34,309 nucleotides of DNA, from positions 335,708-370,016 of the forward strand of contig NW_019091368.1 in the NCBI RefSeq assembly GCF_001949145.1, read 5' to 3'. Position numbers and translations under genes: made by a program. The stretch is from Acanthaster planci (Eukaryota > Echinodermata > Asteroidea > Valvatida > Acanthasteridae). Under the pieces are notes generated by a model. That model saw nothing but the letters and a program-made list of their open reading frames with translations, had not been told where the DNA came from and searched no databases. Shown one piece after another: positions 10,937 to 21,599 of the stretch (within the stretch, counting starts at the first letter, position 1; the number at the start of each line of letters is the position of its first letter).

Positions 10937-12301
10937 ATTGAAAGTTGCAGAATAGGACCACAGACAACTCATTATGCGTTGATATTTCGGAAGTTTTGAG
11001 TATAAATAATGGACCATTTAGCAAAGGTCCTAGTTATTGTATGTTGTTTTTTCAATAATACCATTTCTCTATCCAGGGGTGGAATCATTCACTCTGATGG
11101 GAAGATTGACTTGACCATGACACAGATCGTGTTAAATGATTTACAGATTAGGATCGATTTGTTGCCGAAGAACAGGAGAATACTTATGTAAACCGCTAGT
11201 CAGTCATGCAGTGTACAAATAAATTACATACAATGGCTGTATGAAGCTTCCTTGATGAACAAAGAAAAATACTGCTGTGATGGTAAAGAGTTTAAAATGT
11301 ACAAATAAGGCCCACGTAATTGCAAATTCCAGGTATGGTGACCGTTTTCCCGTTTTCTCTGAAACTGTCCGATTTAGGCCTGTTGGTTTTCAGTGAATAG
11401 CAATGATCTTTCCGTTTTGTGGTCTACATGCAGAGAGCCACTAAACAATGCAAAAAAAAGGCCTTTCGTTTATCTCATCTAAAACAACTAAAACAACAGG
11501 CAACAGTCAAACGCATTTCAAATGAAGTTACAAATAGATTTCTCACTAGGTTTGAATGATTTGTTCTCGCCCAAGTTGGCCCCATCCGTTATTTATTTCA
11601 AAGCTTCACGCGGCTATAGCACTGGTCCAACAGTGCTGTGAAAAGGCTTCAGTAGAATCTAGGCTACTATGAACTGCGAAAATGCATCTCTTCCACAGAA
11701 AAAGAGAACAAAACGAAAAATCAAATCCGAACAAAAGTACACCCTCAAGAGAATAGAGGTCCTAAATACAGACGGGCTGGACAATGAGATCGAGGCATCA
11801 GTCAACATCGGACAAGAGGTGTTAGTTGTCTAACACGTGTGTTTCCACTCAACTGATGACAAAAACGCACACACCAATAAACAATGCTGCGATTGCGGTG
11901 TTGGTGGTACACATACGTTCTAATTGGATCAGAATTTGACTACAGTGCCAATTTCTGTGATCTGGCGAATCCATTCCATGTTAGCCTCAGGAAGATCGCT
12001 GCGTGAAAAACCTTACACAGACTCTCGAGACAGTACGACATTAAAGAGAAACGGCTCAGTGGGTGGTCAAGTTATCTGCGAATACTATCCGGTCCTTTCA
12101 CGGTTATGTCGGCCGAGAAAACAAGATAAATAGGCCTTACTTGTTTTAATTCAATTTAACACATTTTTTTTCCTGAAGCAAAAAACCTCCGGCTTTCCCA
12201 TGTATAAAAACATTGAACGAATCTTTGGTCACTTTTCCCCTTAAATTAGTTGAAAATTTCAACTAAATAAGCAATTTCCGATTGGATATGATTACTGAAC
12301 A

Positions 12302-12373
12302 TACCACCAGAACCATAGCCTAGGTCCGTCATCCACCGAGCTCTGGACGACGGACCCCACAGTTCTGGGGGTA
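12302..12373. mobile_element. Foldback MITE, diverged copy
   Basis: This is an imperfect hairpin whose right arm (GGACGACGGACCCCACAGTTCTGGGGGTA) is echoed in inverted form by the left arm (TACCACCAGAACC, then GGTCCGTCATCCA). It shares the CACAGTTCTGGGGG terminus and the GACGACGGAC core with the copy at 12696-12777. No clear target-site duplication remains. Confidence 0.55.
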
Positions 12374-12695
12374 CATTATCACAAACATGACCGTGGAATA
12401 CATTTTATCAACTTTTTGTTAAAAATTGTTCAAAATATCTAAAGGAAATGTAAACTTTACCAAAAATACAGAGGCAGACGAGATTAAATATCATGAGGAA
12501 CACCAGCAAACACGAATCGGGGGGGGGGAGACAAAAGCAACAATTAAAACAAAACAAAACAAAATTGTTTAAACATTAAAGTGCACTCATCATGAATAGG
12601 CCTACGTTGTAGTCTCACAAGTATGTTTCGAGTACAGCATGGAACCCTTATTTCGCTCGCTTCGTTCATATTTTATTCTTTCCTTGGGGTCCTAT

Positions 12696-12777
12696 TACCC
12701 CTAGAACTGTGAGTTTGTCGTCTGCCGTCCGTCGTGCTCGCACGACGGACGACGACCTCCACAGTTCTGGGGGGGTA
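12696..12777. mobile_element. Foldback MITE, 82 bp, with 5-bp flanking duplication
   Basis: A near-perfect hairpin: TACCCCTAGAACTGTG at the left end, CACAGTTCTGGGGGGGTA at the right end, and a GTCCGTCGTG/CACGACGGAC centre around CTCG. It is flanked by CCTAT on both sides (12691-12695 and 12778-12782), consistent with a target-site duplication. It lies in the SIX intron 80 bp past the exon 1 donor. Confidence 0.65.
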
Positions 12778-12857
12778 CCTATTTAGCCTGTTTGCTGTAA
12801 AATAAATGCACGAGAAAAACGACAAGAAGAGGATGGAAAAAATAATGCAAGTCCTAC

Positions 12858-13630
12858 CCCTTCGACAAACCAGCAGGTGCCCTGTCCCTCTGCCGTCTGT
12901 TCTTGAACCAGTTGCTGACCTGCGTCAGGGTTAGTCCCGTCACCTTGGCCAGATTTCTCTTCTCCTCCGGGGTCGGGTACTTGTTCACCTGGTAGCACTC
13001 CTTCAGCATCTTGCGAGACTTCTCCTTGAAGCAGTAGATGGTCTCCTCACCGTCCCAAATGGTTCGAGGGAGCGGGTGCTTCCGTCGAATGCGGTACTTG
13101 TCCACGGCGCCCAGGCCGCGTCCCCGGGACTTCTCGGCCTCTCCGTAGTGGCCTCTGTACCACAGGTCCTGCAGCTCCGTGTGGAAAGAGCTGCTGAAGT
13201 TGTACGACTGAAGAATGGAGTACATCTCTTTGTAATTGCCCCGGTAGTAGCAGACAGCAGCCCGGGCTCGCAGGACCGTCTCGTTGGTCTGGAGGGACTC
13301 GTCCGACGGCAGGGTCCAGAGAAATCCGGCTAGTCGCTCCATGTTGCCCTCTTGGAGTAGCGCCTCGCACACGCAGATGATCTGCTGCGAGGAGAAGGAC
13401 AAGGCATTGACCGCCCTCTTGTCGCCGACGTCCGCGATCGTCATGGTAGCGGCGGTGGTGTCGGTGCAGGGATTGACATCGATGTTGGGTCTCTTGTTCA
13501 ACAAGTCCTGAATCATGCCTGTGGATTCAGCACCACTTGTGTCGTTGCTGATGGTGATATCTGACTCCAGCGTGTTCATGGCCGGCTCCAATTCCAACTC
13601 TATCGTCTCGGCTTGCGAGTCGGTATTCAT
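12858..13630 (-). CDS. Six4: SIX4/5-class homeobox protein, exon 1 (SIX domain + homeodomain)
   Basis: This exon encodes the N-terminal 257 codons plus two bases of a DNA-binding transcription factor of the sine oculis family. Residues 1-76 are an acidic, Ser/Thr-rich leader. Residues about 77-188 form the SIX domain, with [19 protein letters not shown] and the [11 protein letters not shown] end. Residues about 189-248 are the homeodomain, with [19 protein letters not shown] and helix 3 [10 protein letters not shown] at 241-250. The ETIY tetrapeptide fits the SIX4/5 class (ETVY) rather than SIX1/2 (ETSY) or SIX3/6 (QKTH). By family knowledge it acts in the nucleus, usually with Eya cofactors, in muscle, sensory and mesoderm programmes. 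The start is supported by an in-frame TGA two codons upstream (13634-13636). Met18 (13577-13579, GCC ATG A) has the better initiation context, so a shorter product is possible. The frame runs into TAG just past the homeodomain, and a GT donor at 12857-12856 (AGGG|GTAGGA) precedes that stop. SIX4 versus SIX5 cannot be separated, since the split is vertebrate-specific. Confidence 0.95.
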
Positions 13631-13900
13631 CGGTCACACACACACACCAGGAAACCCTGCATACACACGTACGTACACACGGGGAGCGAGCGGTGCCTAT
13701 AGTGGGTAAGTATGAGCAGATCGCGTCGAGTTGCAAGACAAGACGAAGGCAGTCAAGGGTCAACTTTTACACCAGATGGTGTACGTCACTGGCTTAAAAG
13801 CTAGTGACCGAGCCTGATGCCTTACTGGAAACAGCGCAGATCTAGCCCTCTCTGATTGGTCTGCAATAGTTTCGTTCTCGTCAGTAATTGGCCGTTGTTT
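13631..13900 (-). promoter_or_regulatory. Probable 5' UTR and promoter of the SIX4/5 gene
   Basis: This is the stretch directly upstream of the SIX start codon. A (CA)n run lies against the ATG at 13634-13647. Two CCAAT boxes are present on the gene strand, at 13854-13859 (CCAATC) and 13887-13891, about 225-260 bp upstream of the ATG. A 16-bp inverted repeat with TACACCA/TGGTGTA arms around an E-box-like CAGATG sits at 13768-13783, followed by a half-CRE-like TGACGTAC on the gene strand. I see no convincing TATA box, so the transcription start is not placed. Promoter function is inferred from position and motifs. Confidence 0.4.
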
Positions 13901-15279
13901 ATTAACTAAACTAGTGCATTCTTGTTTCCAGATTGGGAACAGAAATACACCAGACGCGTAGATAACCATCTAAGAGTTCACGTACATGTACATGTATGTG
14001 TATGTATGGCACTACTCTCTACTCTCGCCTCGTAGTGCCACAGGCTCGCCGTGGTTCTGCTAACCGTCTGGTGGTTTGTCAGGGGAAAATACAGCACCCT
14101 CAAAGACACATAACTTCAACAAAGTCTTTCCAAGTTAGCCTTCTGCGAACGCCTCCATCGAAAGTAATCCCAATGACAATTCTGACTTACGCCGCGCACT
14201 GTGGACAAACGTGTTTCGTTTGAAAACTGGCTTGTTTTGTTTTCAGCTCTGGTCCCCAAATTGTCTACTATACTGCGTTCACAGACCTGTGCCATGCGGC
14301 AAGCTCACGCAGTGGTGAGGCCGCCGCAGTGAACGTGCTGACATTTTCTCGTATCTGTACGTTGGAAGGTATAGACCTCCCGTGGGGAAACTAGCTTGAT
14401 GGTAGCGCGATCACAGGGTCACACATTTGCCCTACTCATCAAGTACATGCACCCACACGTCCAGTACGCAATGTACCGTAAAACAATGCAGTGTGCGGAC
14501 GGCTGTGTTGTATAACATGATTGATAGTTGGTTTCTGTACACAATAAAGTGAATCCCTCGAAACGTTCAGACTTATAAATTTAAAGATATAACTGTATCA
14601 TGCATCTAGATGGTGTGTGTTCACCTGCTGACAGATTTAATATAATGCCGGATTTAATTCATTCTAATTGTAATTTTATTTCTGTCCTGCTTTCCAATAC
14701 TGAATAGACCGACTGTGTCTCTTTGCTCCCATTTCGAGTCCGTGTATACTATATGCATATCGTGTTGCATTTCGGTTCCGAAAAGTTGGAAGGCCTGACG
14801 TTTCGAACCCGGCAGAGTGTTTCTCCAAGGAAAAACGATGCCTTTGAGAAACTTTCTGCTAGGTCCGAGACGCCAGGTCCTCTGACTTTTCGGTTTGTAT
14901 AGTTTAGTCCTATTCTTCACTGGCAGGTCACTACATGGACCTCCATGGTCACTGTGATCAGCAAGCAGTTGGTGGCATTTTGGGGATTTTACATTTCAAA
15001 ATTTCAGTTCATTTGAACATTTGAAAGACCATAATATTAAACAAATTCAAAGTTTCCACAGTCAGTGCACTGGACGAGTGCAGTTCGAATTTTTGAACTG
15101 TCATTCTGAAGGGAGTTATAAGGAAGTGAAAAAAAATACTTGTACATATGTTTCACTTGCGTTTTACGGTATGAACGATTTCAAAACAATGATTTTCTTG
15201 AACTATTGTGATATGCTTATACCTATCACGCAATCCAAAGTAAATTTAAGACAAAAAAGTGAACTGGTAGTACCACAAG

Positions 15280-15509
15280 CAGTTGCGTAACCTGACTGGG
15301 GGAGGCACGTCCGGGGGAAAATGCCCCCCAGCAGATGCCCGTGACCCCGTGTGCCCCCCCCCATTTGAAATCTGTGAATAATCTCCATTGAGCTATATAG
15401 CTATAGATGCAGCTTATTTTCTTGAGGTGCCCCTTTGAAAAAAGGTGTGTTCCCCAAGTGCCCCCCAGACACTTATCAGCCCTATAAAGGCTATATAGTT
15501 ACGCCACTG
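15280..15509. mobile_element. Non-autonomous hAT-like MITE, 230 bp
   Basis: The left end is CAGTTGCGTAAC and the right end, inverted, is CAGTGGCGTAAC. These are 12-bp terminal repeats with one mismatch, and they match the CAGTGGCGTA terminus common in hAT transposons. The interior has no coding capacity and is rich in G or C runs and TATATAG motifs. The flanking 8-mers ACCACAAG and CCCAAAGG agree at 5 of 8 positions, a possible decayed 8-bp target-site duplication. Confidence 0.6.
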
Positions 15510-17280
15510 CCCAAAGGACTAGATTTAGACTTGGAAGGGGTAGGGTAGGCTTAACCCCTCCCCCTGCCAAAATGTCTTTAAGGTACATGATGAGAGACAT
15601 TATTTAAGATTCAGCTTTTTTCTGATTTTTATTTTGTTTTCCTTTCCTTTCGTTTGTTTGTTTGTTTTCTTTTGTTGTGTTGTGTTTTGCTCGGCATCCC
15701 CTCCCAGAAAATTCCTCACTTTTCCTTAGGCTAGAAACAGGCATCTTCTAAGGGCCTCTTGTGATGTTTAAACATTGGGATGACAACGAACAGTAGGTTT
15801 TCTAGTACTCCCCAACTGGGATCAGTGGATCACGCGCAAGGTCGCGATCTCCGTCTCGAGGTTATATCGACGACCGATGAAAAGATAACACGGATCTCCC
15901 AGCTGGTATACATTTATGGCCTAATAGCATTGCCTTACTGACTGGACACAGTTCCTCCATTTCTGCAGATAAGCGATATAAAAAACTAACTGTTAAGCCA
16001 AGACCGCCCCGATGCAGCTCTGCCCCTCGAGTCAGTCCGAAGACCCCCCTTTTATAACAAGTCAACCACATCAATTACAAGTGAAGTCACTTGAGTCTGT
16101 TGTTATTGTATCCTTGCTGTACAGTGCAACACGATTAATGTTATCGAAATAAGTTTCCTGTTGTGTACAGTGTTTTATGAACATCTGTATGGAATTTGAA
16201 AAAAAGTAACGACCATAGCAACACATCCACGCTGGAATTCTCAAAACCATTTCCCCAAAAACCTGATATGACTGTGCGCTCCATAATTCGGAACATCCCC
16301 CACACATCATCTTCTTTAAAATAGAACGTAAAAGTCTGATTTTTTACGCAGATAAATTAAAGAACGCCGGCTAACTACTGACTACAGATACGCGAGAGCT
16401 TTCTCGTGTTGACTAATGGATACTATGATCACCTGAGCCCTACTTAGCACACGAATCAAGGACTAATAACGGTCAACCTATTTCGTGGTATGCAGGCCAT
16501 CACCACTTGGTATTAAAAGCTGCTCTCGACTCGTGGGAACTGTTGAAAAAGAAGCTGCAGTACAGTGTACTGTCTCACCACAGAGGATGGAATACTCTTT
16601 TTGGGGGGGGGGTTGTGGATGAAATGCAGCCCTCGGACTTGATTCGGTTTTAGCGATTAACGTGCAGAGGCAAACTGACGTGTAGAAATCTGCATGATCC
16701 CTTTAATCTCGGGATCCGGAGTCAAGAAGGAAATATTTCCGGAAACCTTCCTGCTCTCGGACGTGTCTCTCATAATCTGGTCATTTATGTACGACATATG
16801 AACAGTTTGTCAATGTTGTTTTGCCCGTTCTTTTCCAATAATCATCATCGCATCCTGATCGCCTGGGAGCATATTGCACACTGGTTTAGAATGTGAAGCA
16901 CATGATATTTAGAAGATGATTAGAAATGCCCTTTCACGAACTTGCAAGTTTTTTTCTGAACATCTTAACAAGTTTGCTATTAACTTGAGATAACAAATAT
17001 AAATACAGTACTTTCATATCTTGAGAAATAAGTTTTAAGGTAAGTCTCAGAATAAACAACGGCTTTGATATATTAAGTCTTATATATGGAATTGCCTCTT
17101 TTATATATATCCTTTATTGTCGTTGGACCTTAAACAAAACATTCGTCAAAAAATATGCACAAGCAGGGTACTGAAATTCAGAAGACTAAAGAAACCGCAA
17201 AATAAGAAGAAAAGAGGATAAACAGAAGTTCTCAATGAAATATAAAACTGGTTTGAGTTCTGATCCGGGCACTGAAGTGG

Positions 17281-17378
17281 AATACGGCCGTTTGGAAAGG
17301 GTCGACAAATTCGGCGCGTTATGCTTGGCCAACGTGTTGCAAACTCTTGGTGGCGCACTATTGTGAAACGGCCGTATT
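17281..17378. repeat. 98-bp segment bounded by 13-bp perfect inverted repeats
   Basis: AATACGGCCGTTT (17281-17293) and AAACGGCCGTATT (17366-17378) are perfect inverse copies. The core ACGGCCGT is itself palindromic. There is no clear target duplication. It could be a tiny MITE or a paired binding site. Confidence 0.5.
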
Positions 17379-19827
17379 ATTAAAAAAATTGGGTCGAATT
17401 TTCCCACACAAATATCTACACCAATGATGAGTAAGAATCCATTTTACTTTGTAAGGATGTGTATTAGGTTTGGTTTCGAAAAACTCCTATGAGAAGGGAA
17501 GTTTGTTTGATATTCGAGGCTTTAAATACATGTAGTTATGAACTAAGACACGAGCTCTTTCTGCAATTATCCTTACACACGTTATAAGTTGTGTTGAAGA
17601 TTCGCTAAATGGTAAGACGGTAGCAGCTACCGGCGCTATAACAGCTCAATGGTCATGGCAAACGTTCGTTCACCCGTACGCATCTCTCAGTATAAGTCAT
17701 GTGCCAGCACCATCCCATTTGCATGTCACTTGTTTTCATTTCATTGCATTTCTTGCACTTCTTCTTGTACATGTACGTCTCATGATCCTCATCCTCGCAT
17801 TATGGATGCAGCTAGTCTGGCTCTTCCAGCCCTCAGTCTCCTGATATACCCAACAGGGTCCAATTCTTATCATTTCTTTATCTACGCTTGCGATTTGAAG
17901 TGAAACTTCGGTTGTCTCCCTGCGCTCTTCGCGCCTTGAGCAGAAGCACCCCCTCATCGGTTGAAAAGAGTAATGGCGGTCGGGAGTGTTTATTCTGCTG
18001 GTAGCGATGCATCCGCAACGCGTGCATTTCACGGTCGTTTGTGAACCAGCGCGCTGCAGCGCAGTGAACTTCCCCCTAACGGAGCCTCCGTTGCTGGGAA
18101 AATTGTGCCCTCTACTGGTCGAGCTCGGGGCTCATTTATGTTATCAACTTAGCATGCTCAGCCGACAGAGAGATTTACCTCCTTAACCATGCGGTGTCCT
18201 CATAGACTTGTTTGTAAGTTGGTAATTGATTCTGTTTGGTTTGTAAAGCTGCCTCGTCCCCATTGGTTGCCTCGTCCCCAACTTGATCCACTGATAAGTC
18301 GGATGATCGACCAATCTGTCGAAACTCAGCCAATTATGTCATTTTCTAAACAATGAAACAGCACCAGTGGACTTCAACAGAAAAACAGGAAAACAGCAAA
18401 ACAGGACTATCAAACGACTTGTCATCAAGTCTAGTGTTCTTATAGATGGTGGCTAGAAATCACAAGGTTGGTGTTGCATGCTTCGAGGATTAATTTGGAC
18501 GCAAGTTAACAGGTTCTTGGTCAGCCTAGTGTTGATGTATGACTTTTCATGTAATGTTATTTTTTACATTTATGAAAATGCAATCGTGTGATGGTGGTCA
18601 TAATTATTGATAGATATTACAACTGTACAGCAAAATCGAACCACGGGCAGATCAACCGATTGCGCCTAACATTTGTTCAGGGAATGATTCTTGCTGCACT
18701 CATGGAGGAAGGATTCCTCCATGCTGCAATCTAGAGGTTCGTTAATATAAGAGAGCAGGTGTTAACTCAATTCTTATAAAGTAATCGACGTATAGGGCTC
18801 TCGATAACTGACCCTGTACAGCAGTCGCTACACAAAACTACCGCTCCACACGCCCTTCGACAGCCGCGAGCCCAGCCTGAGACTCACTCGGAGAGAAGGC
18901 AGACTTTTCAGTCAAAGGAGGGAGCTACACTACATCAGTGGTCCAGCAAATCTCGGGTCTGAGGGTCCAGAACGGACGTTCGAAGGTCGAGTTCGGGCGG
19001 CCTGTTCTTGACCGGGGTTCTTGTTCTCTTGAACACGACTCAAAAATACTGTTCTCGGAACAGGATCACACACCACCTCCCCGCCAGGGTTTTACAGGAA
19101 CACACGGAAAAACTCGTGAAATTTTGATTTTTGAACAACTGCAAAACGTAGAGAAATGGCTTCCAAAGCCATAGACAATGGGAAGTTTTGCAAAATTAAC
19201 ATTAATTGTTTTACACAGAAATGAATGTTCCTGTTTATATAGAAAAGAATTCAACCCATCCAAACATAACAGTCGAATAACGTAGCCTACATGGACGCCG
19301 CCATGTTGCAGCGATAACCGGTTGTTTGTTCCCGGCGTTCGAGCGGCCGACCTACGAGCAACAAATAGAGCTGTTCGTGAAAAAACGAGAACAAGCCACT
19401 CGAACGCGGCCGAAGTTATCAAAATTAAGTGCACGTAAACTTCAACAGCGCCCTCTATGAAAAGTATTCATTTTGTTAGGTAACTACCCACGATGCAAAG
19501 GTTAGTACAATTCAGCAGAGAGCTGGATGTTTATTTACAGACAGACGTTTTAGACAAAGTTTGACCTGAGAAATGGTGCTTTCTAAAAATCTTACTTTTA
19601 TTTGATTCCATCAAAACGAACCCGCACTCCGGCTGGATTTTTTAACAGTATGCCAAACTTTGAGAAAATGGATGAGTAAGTTCAGTTCGATCACTTCCAA
19701 CGATTAGTCTAAACGGCAAAGGTTATTTCTCTATAATGCTAATAGTCATGTATGTAGTAAAGACACACTTGTTCCCATTCGGCAACGTCTGGGTTGATAA
19801 ACTTCAAGATACTTGTCCACTGAACTT

Positions 19828-19905
19828 CGGAAAAGTGCGCGCCCTCTTGTGAGGGAATTCCGTTCGCCTTCCTGTTCAATCATTTTGAATAGCGCCACCA
19901 TTCTT
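19828..19905. repeat. Dispersed repeat, copy A
   Basis: Shares CGGAAAAGT, GCGCCCTC, TTCAATCATTTTGAAT, AGCGCC and CCATTCTT, in the same order and spacing, with the copy at 20835-20918. The core TTCAA...TTGAA is a small inverted repeat. Confidence 0.65.
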
Positions 19906-20140
19906 CAAGCTGCGTATTCACGGAAGCATAGACTGGTCCCCGTCCCGTGTATAGTCTCTAGACGTCTTACAGACGTCCTCCGTAATTTTTTTCCGGGAAG
20001 GTCAGGGGTAATTACAATGAAAATGGGTGCATCTGAACTGTTGTGCATGCGTTTTTCACCCAGGACGGTTGGTGGCAATTATCATAAATGGGTTTGAACC
20101 TTAAAGTGTAAGACACAACAAAATTGTGTTTTTGGCCGAC

Positions 20141-20201
20141 TAGCATGGTAGCTTTGGTACGTTATCTCTGTTAAAAATCAACAAGCCGAAGGTTCGAGTC
20201 C
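20141..20201 (+). repeat. Possible tRNA-like relic
   Basis: A box A-like TAGCATGGTA (20141-20150) and an exact B box GGTTCGAGTCC (20191-20201) lie 50 bp apart, as in tRNA genes. I could not fold a sound cloverleaf, so it is more likely a decayed tRNA or SINE head. Confidence 0.3.
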
Positions 20202-20400
20202 ACATGTAGTATTTTTTTCTTGGTGGGGAATTAGTTGGAAGACGTTTTTATATTAGGAAAGTCAAGCCTAACATTTACGTTAGCACTAAAGTTTTTAAGT
20301 GTCCACTAACCTGATCGAGCTTGCAGTTAAACACACCCGTATATTATAATTACATCTAACCTTCCCAGAAAAAAATACGCGGAGCGGTAGCTGGTAATGA

Positions 20401-20422
20401 ATCCGGCAGAATCCTGCCGGAT
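20401..20422. repeat. 9-bp perfect stem, 4-bp loop
   Basis: ATCCGGCAG and CTGCCGGAT flank AATC. The role is unknown. Confidence 0.5.
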
Positions 20423-20834
20423 GTATTTGAATGAGGAAACGATGCCTGCTCTATTCTCAAATCAAGCAGACGCTGATAGCCTATTTTTCGTTTTCTTTTG
20501 CATTACCGAAAATAAATGCACCATAAATTGTTCATTTATCTACAATTTAACACAAGAACCACTGATTTGAAATAAATTGTCGTAAAATGATTTATCGATG
20601 ATAACCATTGAAAAATAGATTAATTACCACACTGTGACCAACAGCGGTTTAGCAAGGATAGCTATTTGTGTTTTGTTCGCCTCTGAGCTGAAACATATTT
20701 CATGTTAAAGCATTGCTATTGGCCTGACAAAAACTTAAATATCCGGCATCCAAATGTACAGGGCTGATCACACATGTTAAACAGCAGCGAGCTACCGGTC
20801 CCTGTATATGTAAAAGGGACGGGACCCAGTCCAA

Positions 20835-20918
20835 CGGAAAAGTTGCTGTGCGCCCTCGTGCGAGTCGATTCAGTCTGCATTCCAGTTCAATCATTTTGAA
20901 TATAGCGCCTCCATTCTT
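20835..20918. repeat. Dispersed repeat, copy B
   Basis: A same-orientation copy of 19828-19905, 1.0 kb further upstream of the SIX gene and slightly longer through small insertions. The best-kept part is GTTCAATCATTTTGAAT followed by AGCGCC. Confidence 0.65.
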
Positions 20919-21549
20919 AGCCAACATTTTAGTGCCTGTCGAATCGGCAGCCAAGTTGTCTTTTACTCATTCCGTATTATTTACAGCCGCACCTTTTCGA
21001 TTTGACTATCACAAATCAAGTGTTGCTTGGGAAGTGGCCCATCGTTGCAAGCAAACCAATCTGTGACGAGGTCTTTTCCAATTCATTATATCGTTGCTTA
21101 AGCTTGTCATGGAATCCACACACTGCAAGGACAGAACAGGTGACATTCTTAACAAGCCAACAAGACTTCCTTTCTAACCACATTAAAATACTGGTTAATT
21201 ATTTTAAAGTCAATGGATCTGTTCCATACAACGAGGAGTCTTGACCCGGATTGGATTTCAAGATTAAAAAAAACAAGAAAAAAAAGCAACATAGATTGAA
21301 GAGGGTAAAAATTGCCTTCAGCTATTTGCCTGAGGTTAATATAGATTGGCCACTTCAGGAAATGGTGGGTCATCTTCTCATATGTTGAAAATGTCCGATG
21401 GGCAGGGATAATCTACATCTCTCCTCTTTGTTACAATACTGCCCTCATGCGGCAACCTCAAAGAAGTCCTTGTTGCAACGACAGGGGTCAGGGGTAGGTC
21501 GGGACGCAACTTGACCTTCCGCCGCTGTACATGTGGGCCGCTGCATACA

Positions 21550-21577
21550 TGTACTGTACATGTACATGTACAGTACA
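21550..21577. repeat. 28-bp perfect palindrome of GTAC units
   Basis: The segment reads identically on both strands. It is built from TGTACTGTACATG and its mirror, and belongs to the same GTACAT family as the microsatellite at 3718-3747. Confidence 0.8.
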
Positions 21578-21599
21578 CGAGGATGGCTTACCCACCTAG

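Larger units (their letters stand above)
5232..12857 (-). other. Intron of the SIX4/5 gene (7626 bp)
   Basis: The interval runs from the donor after the homeodomain (GTAGGA) to the acceptor TCTCAAAAG. I see no coding exon in it with recognisable domains. Open frames at 9747-10214, 11009-11191 and elsewhere lack recognisable family motifs. The intron contains two copies of a GTCCGTCGTC hairpin element near its 5' end (12302-12373, 12696-12777), AT-rich inverted repeats (7915-7954, 10893-10936), and motif groups that look regulatory (5648-5673, 6888-6896, 9870-10007). Confidence 0.65.
14000..18000. other. Upstream spacer; no recognised gene
   Basis: Open frames are short and featureless. Contents noted: a hAT-like MITE (15280-15509), a TTTG-rich tract (about 15652-15690), G runs near 16602, and a 98-bp inverted-repeat element (17281-17378). 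On the minus strand at about 14780-14840 the phrase GGGTTCGAAACGTCAGGCC looks like a dispersed repeat fragment that I cannot classify. Confidence 0.5.

Noticed and set aside
13047-13763. Several other open frames overlapping SIX exon 1 on both strands
   Set aside because: Shadows of the GC-rich homeobox coding frame.
14780-14840. B box-like GGGTTCGAAAC on minus as a tRNA gene
   Set aside because: No cloverleaf and no box A. More likely part of an unclassified dispersed repeat.
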